A model generated the notes under the pieces. The model was not told the origin of the DNA and searched no databases. It worked only from the letters and a program-made list of their open reading frames with translations. A program made the translations under genes and the position numbers. Below are positions 56,121 to 63,589 of a DNA stretch of 64,000 bases, piece after piece; the stretch's first letter is position 1; every line of letters starts with the position of its first letter. The DNA lies in the NCBI GenBank assembly GCA_946811185.2, contig OX328101.1:17902122-17966121 (forward strand), read 5' to 3'. The DNA comes from Hippopus hippopus (taxonomy: Eukaryota > Mollusca > Bivalvia > Cardiida > Cardiidae).

Positions 56121-58253
56121 TTATTTTCTCAAACTTTTATAACCATAGGGTACAGTATCAGTACCATTTACAATAACTCTCTTGGTGTATACAGAGCGAA
56201 ACGTTTTTGTTTGTGGTTCACTGGTAACCGTTCTATCTCTGTGTCTTTTAATTCTACAATCATACTGAATTTTGATTTCTATTGTGCGATCCAAAGCACA
56301 TTTCGAATATGTATCGAAATTCACCACCTGTTTTGTATTGTAATCCAGAGTAATCCCCTTTACTTTACATTTGCTTATCTCTTCTCCATCTTTTGTTTTC
56401 ATTTTGTAAGCATAATTCTTAGGCCCAAGCCCTCTGAATTGAGTAATTTTACAATCAGGCTCTTCATCAGTCCATTTTCCTAACCGGCTGTTAATAATAG
56501 GAGGATTCCATAATTCAGGGTCGTGAATGTACATACAACTATCTGTATCGAAATACAGAACTCTATCTTTTAACTTTTCAAGAACGCTGTACAATTCCAA
56601 CCTTGCATAAGCTGTTACGTAAGATCCTACTACCACATTGGCTGTAGCGTGGGTGTCAATATGCTCCAACTTTGATTCATAGTTAACCAAGATGAATGAA
56701 CAGTCCTCGTCAAAGATTTCTACATGCTTTACAATGAAATTGGGATTGGTGACTAATTCAAAATATTTAGACGGATCACTGATGTATTCCGTCTGGGTCA
56801 TTTTTTCACGCTGAGCTAATTTTCCCCAAAGACAGTTCAACATAATCTTAGCAAATGATCTTCTCCCAGGATTTCTTTGAATACAACTTGGATCAAGACG
56901 AACACCTTCCGCCTTCTCATATTCACAAACGAACTGATCTTTTTCTGAGTCTGATTGACACCAACCTGGATAACCACTGGCTTCTTGCTTAATTTTCAAG
57001 AAATTGTCCACATAATGTTTAAAGAACTGATCTGATACAGAATTGAAATGCCAAACTTCATACACTTGTAATAATCGATAACCGCAGTCAAGAGCCTTGA
57101 ATAATTCAAAAGTAACCCAAGTTCCGACCAAAGCCCTCTCTTCTTTACCATGCCTACAAATGTTTGAGCTTTCTTCTGCACATTTCATACAGAGTGGAAA
57201 CATCATTTTGTTGTTACAGTGAAGTGGGAGAACGGGGTGAAACAAATCAGTTGGAGGTAAAACTTTACACTTGATTAATCCCTCATATTGACGAATATTG
57301 TTCATGTCAATATTCTCAGCAGACAAAATTTTTGGCTGACCTACAGGATAGGATTTGTGTTTACAAACATAAGGGTATAGAGAACAGATATCGATGTACT
57401 TGATTTCCTTTTTGTTTTTTTTTTCATTAACATCATATCCAATTTTTATTGCATTACATCTTCCCCCGGACAAACCATCCCTCGGATCGATAGGGTCCCA
57501 ATGTGGATATAACTTTTCAATGAGTTTTTTGTACTCTTTATCCTTCATCTTAGCATCAAATTCGTGTTCCCAAATGTACACTACATTATAACCCATTTTT
57601 TCGATATCTGCTATACGTTCAAAGGTACGTTCGTACAATTCAGACATGGGTTTTCCATTAATAGGATTGATCTGTTTTCGATCTGTATAGCATACAGGAC
57701 AACCATGATACAAATCCCCAAGAAATTCATAAACAGTGTTTGATTGACGGTGAAAACCATCTACACTATATTTCCCGATTTGAACTTCACCACCATTTTT
57801 TGCATGCTGAATATTAATACCTTTTTCCTGAGCTACGCTTTGAACCCATCGTATCGCTTTCATAGAAAAGCGACGTCTGGATGAGTCTTTGCTTGAAATG
57901 ATAGCTATTTGATTTTCTGGCAAATATTTGCTTCGCCACACCTTGTTACAGGCATCTGCGATGGTAATCGCCTCTAAAAATGGACAAATACCACCCTGTT
58001 CGATAAACAGCTTTCTGAATTCAGCACACCCTCGTCTGAGGATATCAACATCTGACCTACAGTACAATTCCATCTCCTTCTGAAAATTGAATTCCTCACC
58101 ATTTCGAACTTTGTCATTATACCAAACTATGAATTTTGACCTAGCCTCTTCAGACATTGAGTCGGGTTTGTAATAAGACATATCCAAGTAGGGTCCAATG
58201 TAACTCCAAAATTCATCTGTATTTGCCCAGTGAGGAAAGTAACCTTTTTTCAT
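56121..58253 (-). CDS. polB: Family B DNA polymerase, C-terminal part (polymerase domain)
   Basis: 710 residues from an ATG at 58251-58253. Visible, in order: exonuclease motif III (YCRSDVD, residues 64-70); an inserted endonuclease-like block (SVDGF, YEFLGDLYHGCPVCY and IWEHEF, 163-232); GGRCNA (263-268); motif A IDICSLYP (287-294); a long TPR-like region typical of protein-primed enzymes; motif B KIMLNCLWGK (469-478); motif C FDTDS (568-572); and the KxY region PKNYAYK (611-617). All metal-binding aspartates are present. It makes DNA on a protein primer in related Polintons, adintoviruses and bidnaviruses. It is in the same frame as the upstream ORF, separated by one stop and one codon, so this is the 3' part of one gene, not a gene of its own. 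Confidence 0.92.
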   Translation of the reverse strand: MKKGYFPHWANTDEFWSYIGPYLDMSYYKPDSMSEEARSKFIVWYNDKVRNGEEFNFQKEMELYCRSDVDILRRGCAEFRKLFIEQGGICPFLEAITIADACNKVWRSKYLPENQIAIISSKDSSRRRFSMKAIRWVQSVAQEKGINIQHAKNGGEVQIGKYSVDGFHRQSNTVYEFLGDLYHGCPVCYTDRKQINPINGKPMSELYERTFERIADIEKMGYNVVYIWEHEFDAKMKDKEYKKLIEKLYPHWDPIDPRDGLSGGRCNAIKIGYDVNEKKNKKEIKYIDICSLYPYVCKHKSYPVGQPKILSAENIDMNNIRQYEGLIKCKVLPPTDLFHPVLPLHCNNKMMFPLCMKCAEESSNICRHGKEERALVGTWVTFELFKALDCGYRLLQVYEVWHFNSVSDQFFKHYVDNFLKIKQEASGYPGWCQSDSEKDQFVCEYEKAEGVRLDPSCIQRNPGRRSFAKIMLNCLWGKLAQREKMTQTEYISDPSKYFELVTNPNFIVKHVEIFDEDCSFILVNYESKLEHIDTHATANVVVGSYVTAYARLELYSVLEKLKDRVLYFDTDSCMYIHDPELWNPPIINSRLGKWTDEEPDCKITQFRGLGPKNYAYKMKTKDGEEISKCKVKGITLDYNTKQVVNFDTYSKCALDRTIEIKIQYDCRIKRHRDRTVTSEPQTKTFRSVYTKRVIVNGTDTVPYGYKSLRK

Positions 58254-58256
58254 TTC

Positions 58257-60113
58257 TTAAAGACCAAAGGTGGGTGGAAATTTTGCCAAACCAAAACTCA
58301 TGAAATTGAAAGAATCGATCAGACGTACACCATTCAGTTCTAACTTCATAATATTGTTTCCATTCATGATCAATTTTGGAAGTTTTAACCCAACTTTGAC
58401 AATATAGTCAAGAATGAACTGACCGTCATAGCCTTTGAAATTATGGGCAATAGCCGTAACCCCTTTATGATGTTTTGAAAAGAGCCAGTTGCAAAATTTA
58501 CTCAAAGTTTCTTCACCTTGAAAAATAACTTCCCGACCCTCTTCAAATTCACTGCATGTAGAACAATGAAAATCAAGTGATTTATCGATACATACATCAC
58601 ACGCTCTGTGTGCGATACAATAATTCGGGATGTGTACGCCTGTGTCTTGTTTGCATTCAAAATCAAAGAAAATAAACTGTGGTTTTTTGACTACAGAAGA
58701 ACTCGTCTCGTCATCGCTGTCATGGTTCAACTTACTTTGGTAAGGTTGAATATAGCATTGATGAGAAAAGTTAACAATTCTCTTACAGATATGACATCTT
58801 TTCTTTCCATTGCAAACATGATTTTTCTTTCTGTCATGATATTGTGCACCGCATTTCGAGCAGAGTTTTACTAATACACAAATGGATTTCTTTTCTTTAC
58901 CTTGTACATTTCTGTGATTTTCAAAGCATTCAGCACTAAAAAATCGTCTATTGCAATAACTGCAAACATATTCTTTTGATTCTGATGGACATTTTCCTTT
59001 GCGATAACAACCTTTGCAGATATTTGAACAAGCATGATTTTCCCGGTTAGAGTAACCCACATCACAGAACTCACAATAATATCCACAACTAAGAAAACCT
59101 TTGATAGATTTGATGTAGTCATAATGGTTTTGATGAAAGTACAAATGTATGATCTTACTATTGGCTTTCACTTCTGGATGCTTAAATATTTTTTCCACTT
59201 TTGAATGCTGTTGGTGAACTTTAATGACATAGCCTTTTTCATACAAGAATGTTTGAATTTTTTTGTATTCATCAATTCCTACAGACTGGGTTGGTGAAAC
59301 TCCAGCTTCATTTAACAATTTCTCAGCTTCAGTCTTTTGAAAAAGGCGTTTTGAACGACAAATACGACGCCATTTTCTATTCCATACTTCGGTGTTTTCA
59401 CGTTCACTGTAGCAAATTCCCACAACAACAGCTCTTGCAAAACATAGTTGGTCATGATTACCAATTTGAATAATAGATTTCTTCTTCTGGGCAAAAAACT
59501 TCGAATCTAATTCTGACGATCTATATTTTTGTTTTCCGCTACCACTTGGTGGTATTGTATGTGTAATGTCAAATGTCATTAATCCATCGTTCAAGACGAA
59601 ATCTGTATTCGATTGTAAAACTCGTTCAATTTCATTCAGCATAGTTTCACCTTGTAACTGGCCTGCAGCTAAAAAAGGAATATGGATTCCTATTTCCAAC
59701 AAAGGATGATTGATGGTAATTCTAATCATGTCCGTAGGGTTAGCATTTAACTTTCGAATGATTTCATGGGTAACATCGTCAAATAATCCAAGTAGTCTCT
59801 GAGGTGTTAATTCTTCAAATTTCTTAAAACTCAGCATCAGCACATGTGATTCTGTTTTAAATTTTCTTGACTTCTTATTTCCCCTTTCTGTTAAATCATA
59901 TAGACTTTTCATGTCTAAGTTAGAGTTGATACTTTCATCGTCACTGTCATTTTCTTCTTTCAACGGTTTAGTTTTTTTCTTTTTTATTGCTGGAAATATC
60001 TCATCGTCACTTTCTTCTTTCAAAGGTCTAGTTTTTTTCTTTTTTGTTGGTGGAAACACCTCATCGTCACTTTCGCTGTCTGAATAGGTTATTATTCTTT
60101 TTCTTTTACCCAT
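58257..60113 (-). CDS. polB: Family B DNA polymerase, N-terminal part (OTU-like, zinc and exonuclease domains)
   Basis: Start taken at the ATG at 60113 (618 aa); the longer frame begins with TTG, on the TATA box. Residues 15-60 hold two acidic-then-basic repeats (DDE.FP..KKKKT.PLKEE). Residues 215-335 look OTU-protease-like: NHDQLCFARA (D221, C224) and NHYDYI (H330). Residues 344-453 are cysteine/histidine-rich zinc-ribbon-like sequence. Exonuclease motif I is FFDFE (D484, E486) and motif II AHNFKGYDGQF (about 557-567). The frame ends at TAA 58257-58259 and resumes two codons later in the polymerase-domain ORF. Whether the TAA is read through, is a recent disabling mutation, or is a sequencing error cannot be told here. 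Confidence 0.9.
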   Translation of the reverse strand: MGKRKRIITYSDSESDDEVFPPTKKKKTRPLKEESDDEIFPAIKKKKTKPLKEENDSDDESINSNLDMKSLYDLTERGNKKSRKFKTESHVLMLSFKKFEELTPQRLLGLFDDVTHEIIRKLNANPTDMIRITINHPLLEIGIHIPFLAAGQLQGETMLNEIERVLQSNTDFVLNDGLMTFDITHTIPPSGSGKQKYRSSELDSKFFAQKKKSIIQIGNHDQLCFARAVVVGICYSERENTEVWNRKWRRICRSKRLFQKTEAEKLLNEAGVSPTQSVGIDEYKKIQTFLYEKGYVIKVHQQHSKVEKIFKHPEVKANSKIIHLYFHQNHYDYIKSIKGFLSCGYYCEFCDVGYSNRENHACSNICKGCYRKGKCPSESKEYVCSYCNRRFFSAECFENHRNVQGKEKKSICVLVKLCSKCGAQYHDRKKNHVCNGKKRCHICKRIVNFSHQCYIQPYQSKLNHDSDDETSSSVVKKPQFIFFDFECKQDTGVHIPNYCIAHRACDVCIDKSLDFHCSTCSEFEEGREVIFQGEETLSKFCNWLFSKHHKGVTAIAHNFKGYDGQFILDYIVKVGLKLPKLIMNGNNIMKLELNGVRLIDSFNFMSFGLAKFPPTFGL

Positions 60114-60271
60114 CGTTTTAGCTCTGAGTGAAAAGACAATAATGCAGAAGTGAGAAAAAACTAACAATTTATATAGCCTCTCCGTTGTAACAGTGTATAA
60201 ATAGAGACGATAGTTGTGAAAATCTAATCATTCTCCTACTCAATCTCAGACAGTACAGCTGATAAAAAAAT
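60114..60271. promoter_or_regulatory. Bidirectional promoter between PolB and the zinc-knuckle gene
   Basis: Minus-strand TATA (GGCTATATAAATTG, 60165-60178) faces PolB; plus-strand TATA (GTGTATAAATAGAG, about 60194-60207) faces the 283-aa gene. The two are only about 20 bases apart. No E2F or CRE consensus. Confidence 0.7.
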
Positions 60272-61123
60272 ATGAGCGAGTTAAAGCTGCAAAATACACC
60301 ACCACTTAGAAAGAGGGTGTATCTGTATGTCAATCCATACACCCACGATTATGAGATCAGCAATATACCATCAAAGTATGATGTTAAACATATCGGAAAC
60401 TATGTGGGATCATTTTTATCCCAGCAACATTTAGAAGAAAAAGATGTTTACCGTACTACCAGCTACAGAGTTTTGGATCAAGCCACGATTGACAAACGAT
60501 ATGGTGCGAATGGCGAGAGAACAAATATTTGTTTCACATGCAACGAAGCAGGACATTGGGCCAAAGAATGTCCAGAAAAAGAAAATCAGCTAGGAACAAT
60601 TGTTTTTGTCTACGTGAATCCGCACAGTCACGACATTGAGATTTTACCATCGTTTTACAACGTTGATGGTCTCAAAGATATAAAATTCGTCGGGACACTA
60701 AATTCATTCTGCAATGGAAATACATGGAAAAAAAGTTCACCACAAGCTACATCCTCATCGGTTGAAACTCAGATCGTAGACATGCAGAGCGACACAACGG
60801 ATATCAACGATTCAGAAATCTGCAAAATAACAGAACAGGTAGAGAAAAAAATATCTACAAATGATAATCTAAGAAAACAACAAACTTTGGATCTAAAAAA
60901 CAACGAATTTCCTGCAGAACCGGGTTGCTCGTACGGAGAGGAAAAACAGCAAAACAACGAAAAGAAGAAAAAACGAGTAACAAAGAACTATTTCTTTTGC
61001 AAATCAACAAAACATGAGGATAAAATCTGTCCAGATATGGTATTAAAAACCAACGAAAGGAAAAGAAAACGTAAAACCAAATGTGAATCTGACATTCCAA
61101 AGAAAAAAAGAAAAACATACTGA
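60272..61123 (+). CDS. 283-aa zinc-knuckle protein with duplicated N-terminal motif
   Basis: ATG at 60272. A CCHC zinc knuckle, CFTCNEAGHWAKEC (C-x2-C-x4-H-x4-C), lies at about residues 87-100, as in nucleic-acid-binding Gag and CNBP-type proteins. On either side are two copies of an unusual segment: VYLYVNPYTHDYEI (16-29) and VFVYVNPHSHDIEI (111-124), each followed by a Y/FVG-type segment, so the protein probably arose from an internal duplication of a small fold. A degenerate knuckle (FFCKSTKHEDKICPD) and a strongly basic tail (KKKRKTY) close it; the tail is a likely nuclear localisation signal. A single-stranded nucleic-acid-binding or replication-accessory role is plausible beside PolB. 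AATAAA at 61266-61271 provides its 3' end; no histone-type stem-loop. Confidence 0.75.
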   Translation: MSELKLQNTPPLRKRVYLYVNPYTHDYEISNIPSKYDVKHIGNYVGSFLSQQHLEEKDVYRTTSYRVLDQATIDKRYGANGERTNICFTCNEAGHWAKECPEKENQLGTIVFVYVNPHSHDIEILPSFYNVDGLKDIKFVGTLNSFCNGNTWKKSSPQATSSSVETQIVDMQSDTTDINDSEICKITEQVEKKISTNDNLRKQQTLDLKNNEFPAEPGCSYGEEKQQNNEKKKKRVTKNYFFCKSTKHEDKICPDMVLKTNERKRKRKTKCESDIPKKKRKTY

Positions 61124-61265
61124 GTGAAAAAAAGATTTCAACACAATATAGAATTTAAAAAAAGACTGACTTGATTTTTTCATTTTTTGTCTTTACAGTT
61201 CATTCATTTTTTTGTCTTTTACAGTTCATGATTTGATTTTTTCATTTACATAAGTTCTTTTTTGA

Positions 61266-61271
61266 AATAAA
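61266..61271 (+). terminator. Poly(A) signal of the 283-aa gene
   Basis: AATAAA 140 bases after the stop codon, in AT-rich DNA. Confidence 0.55.
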
Positions 61272-61379
61272 AAATATAAAATAATTACTTCTTACTTTTG
61301 ACTTTTTTCTAGTTGTGATTGTAAGTCTTTTGACTTTTTGACAATTTTGAAGAAAGAAAGATCTTTCGTATAGATAGCT

Positions 61380-61395
61380 AGCCCTGAAAAGGGCT
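61380..61395 (-). terminator. Histone-type 3' stem-loop of the 68-aa gene
   Basis: Perfect AGCCCT-TTTC-AGGGCT, 31 bases after the stop, followed by AGCTATC. Confidence 0.82.
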
Positions 61396-61426
61396 TTTTT
61401 GAAGGATCTCACATTGACATTCAGCT

Positions 61427-61633
61427 CTACGACTCCTCCGGCCAATCCACCGGGATGATTTCGCACCCACAGTGTTCGCAACAAGTCGATGAACCTTCAT
61501 CATCATCGTAAAATCCTTCATCTGTATCTGGACAGTTATGCTTCTGTCCAAGATACTCAAGTATGGTAAAACATTTTCCACACTCTATCAGACATCTGTT
61601 TGCACAGTGAGGACACACAAGAATTCGAACCAT
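61427..61633 (-). CDS. 68-aa zinc-ribbon-like cassette protein
   Basis: Start placed at the ATG at 61633 (MVRILVCPHC), 40 bases downstream of the TATA box; the longer frame would begin upstream of that box. Two cysteine pairs (CPHC at 7-10, CGKC at about 18-21), then an acidic stretch (DTDEGFYDDDEG) and CCEHCGC near the end, suggest one or two small zinc-binding sites. No family recognised. It is the only class A cassette inside the unique core, lying tail-to-tail with the 283-aa gene. Confidence 0.68.
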   Translation of the reverse strand: MVRILVCPHCANRCLIECGKCFTILEYLGQKHNCPDTDEGFYDDDEGSSTCCEHCGCEIIPVDWPEES

Positions 61634-61673
61634 TCTGGAACAAATATGATTTTTATGTAAAATATCACTGGGC

Positions 61674-61755
61674 TTTATAGCTTTACAGAAGGATTGAACT
61701 AGTTGACCCATGACGTCATTTTCTCCTATGTTTTTTCCCGCGTCGGCGTTTCATT
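61674..61755 (-). promoter_or_regulatory. Class A promoter of the 68-aa gene
   Basis: TATA CTATAAA (61674-61680), CRE TGACGTCA (61711-61718), E2F-consensus TTTCCCGC (61734-61741). The shared block ends at about 61755; the CCAAT part is replaced by the start of the next promoter. Confidence 0.78.
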
Positions 61756-61849
61756 AACATTGCCCAATTAAATCGATAGTTATATTGGTGTTTTTTACCA
61801 CTCCTAATTCGGTGTCACACAGTTCAATCCCGGTGTTTTCCGTCAGGTC

Positions 61850-61890
61850 CGCACTCTTTAAATATTTCAATCCTCTGTAAACGTATAAAA
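61850..61890 (+). promoter_or_regulatory. Class B promoter of the 231-aa gene
   Basis: TATTTCAATCCTCTGTAAACGTATAAAA context with TATA at 61883-61889; similarity to the 76/88-aa promoters continues through the leader (TTCTCAGCTAACGATCACTT). Confidence 0.72.
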
Positions 61891-61981
61891 CTCAGCGTTA
61901 TTTTTATACAATCACCATTTCTTTGATTCTCAGCTAACGATCACTTCGCAAGCAGTATCAATATTCAGAAACAGTTTCATT

Positions 61982-62677
61982 ATGAAGCACAACTTAGATG
62001 AAATCAACTTGGACGATTTTCCACCAGTGGAAAACAATGGAGACGTTCTTTCATCAGTTATAAATTCGACAATCATCAATCCGTCACCGGAGTTAAATTC
62101 AACAATCATCAATCCGTCACCGGTGTTAAATTCGACAATCATCAATCCACCGACGGTGCTGGACAACATTTATGAAGCGGTAAAGCAGTTAAATTTGAAA
62201 CAAGATAGCATGATGGCCCGCATCATAGATCAACTGGAGACTTTAAACAGACATTTGGAGGAAATTAAAACTTTAAGCGCAAGTACTGATCAGCTCAGTA
62301 GAAATATCGAGGTACTACGCCAACAGGATCAGTGCATTTCAACAGCTCCTGTGAAGATCCCTGTGGAGTTCGACTTTGATAAATCCAATCTTCACAAGTT
62401 AGTGGACTCTATCGTAAGTGTTGTGAAGAAAAATCAACCAAAGAAAAAACAACCAGAGGAAAAACAACCGAGAAAAACAACAAAACGGAAATCTGAGGAA
62501 GACGATAGCCATCTCCACAAGAAACAGCGAGTTGATCAAAACTCAACTACACCAATAATGACCGGTCAGGGCAAATACGGGAAAAACATTGATAACCACG
62601 TTGATTTCAAGATCCCGAAAAAACCAAAGACAGAGCGAAAACAACCAAGAAAAAACAACAAAACGGTAGGAATATGA
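61982..62677 (+). CDS. 231-aa protein: triple repeat, coiled coil, basic tail
   Basis: ATG at 61982. Residues 29-58 contain three near-identical copies of (L)NSTIINPSP. Residues 60-112 are heptad-like (VKQLNLKQDSMMARIIDQLE, HLEEIKTLSASTDQL), a probable coiled coil. Residues 128-150 form a short ordered piece, and the rest is Lys/Gln/Pro-rich with repeated QPKKKQPEEKQPRKTTK-type basic motifs, a likely nuclear or DNA-binding tail. Function unknown; a structural or terminal-DNA-associated role would fit but is speculation. Its stop codon falls at the inner edge of the right inverted repeat. Confidence 0.7.
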   Translation: MKHNLDEINLDDFPPVENNGDVLSSVINSTIINPSPELNSTIINPSPVLNSTIINPPTVLDNIYEAVKQLNLKQDSMMARIIDQLETLNRHLEEIKTLSASTDQLSRNIEVLRQQDQCISTAPVKIPVEFDFDKSNLHKLVDSIVSVVKKNQPKKKQPEEKQPRKTTKRKSEEDDSHLHKKQRVDQNSTTPIMTGQGKYGKNIDNHVDFKIPKKPKTERKQPRKNNKTVGI

Positions 62678-62886
62678 AAACAAATATGAAACTTGTGGTA
62701 TTTGCGAATTTGCATTGTAAAAAAAATTTGTTATATACTGTTTTGCGAATAATTCTGTTTTTATGCTGTATTGTAAAAAAATGTTTCCTTGTGATTTTTT
62801 CATTGTCAAGAAATTTTTTCATTGTCAAGAAATTTTTTCATGATGCATTGCAAAAAAAATGTTTCATTGTTTAGTTCTGTTCAGTA

Positions 62887-62907
62887 AATAAAAGTTCAAT
62901 AAATAAA
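62887..62907 (+). terminator. Poly(A) signals of the 231-aa gene
   Basis: Three overlapping or adjacent AATAAA hexamers about 210 bases after the stop; mirror of 55078-55101. Confidence 0.6.
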
Positions 62908-63029
62908 AGTTCAAAAAACAATAGAGCTCTTCATTCTGTTTTTTCCCAAAAGACTTGTTCTGTCTACATTTTTTTCCATACAGCGTCTCATAACTTTTTT
63001 TGCTATATTAGTATGAAACGTAGCATGGA

Positions 63030-63097
63030 AAAAATGTATGTGGTTTCTGCCAGACCCGAGCTTTTTAAAAATTTCAATCCTCCTTAAACGTATAAAG
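63030..63097 (+). promoter_or_regulatory. Class B promoter of the 76-aa gene
   Basis: TTTCAATCCTCCTTAAACG then GTATAAA at 63090-63096. Mirror of the 88-aa gene promoter. Confidence 0.7.
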
Positions 63098-63188
63098 CTC
63101 GGCGTTATTTTCATACATTCACCATTTCTTTGGCTCTCAGCTAAGGATCACTTCAGAAGCAGTATCAATATTCGGAAACAATATCAAT

Positions 63189-63419
63189 ATGGAGGAGGTA
63201 AATTATCAACTACGTGAGGCTCTCCAAGAATATCTAAATGCCGGGCAGCAGTTATTACAACTAAACACTCATTTTGTAGGAGAGGAGGAACAAAACCAAC
63301 TACAACGTATAACACAGCCCTACAAAGATCTCAGCGAAAGATTACTTCAACTATTTTTAAAGACAACGCTTGAAATCATCTTAGCCATTTGCCAAGTGAA
63401 TTTCGGGTGTTGCCATTAG
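63189..63419 (+). CDS. 76-aa helical cassette protein, right-arm copy
   Basis: ATG at 63189, MEEVNYQLREALQEYLNAGQ. Paralogue of the 88-aa gene (54533-54799): same length and sequence over the first 62 or so residues with about 10 substitutions, then a 36-base in-frame deletion removes 12 residues before the shared CQ.NFGCCH end. The frame has stayed open despite the changes, suggesting the protein is or was used. Confidence 0.7.
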   Translation: MEEVNYQLREALQEYLNAGQQLLQLNTHFVGEEEQNQLQRITQPYKDLSERLLQLFLKTTLEIILAICQVNFGCCH

Positions 63420-63452
63420 AAGTGGAAAAAAACATAGCCTCCAAAACAAAAC

Positions 63453-63468
63453 AGCCCTTTTCAGCGCT
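63453..63468 (+). terminator. Histone-type 3' stem-loop of the 76-aa gene
   Basis: AGCCCT-TTTC-AGCGCT followed by ACCCATC, 33 bases after the stop. One base pair of the stem is broken compared with the left-arm copy. Confidence 0.75.
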
Positions 63469-63589
63469 ACCCATCTAACACGAAAGTTCTATCTTTTTTA
63501 AAATTGTCATTTCTTCAAATTGTCAAACTTCTTTCTTTTAGAAGAGTTACACTCCAAAAAGAGATACACTCTAGAGAGTTACGCTGCAA

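Noticed and set aside
60855..61118. Phe/Leu-rich minus-strand ORF that looks membrane-like
   Set aside because: Antisense of the lysine-rich tail of the 283-aa gene; Lys codons read backwards give Phe/Leu.
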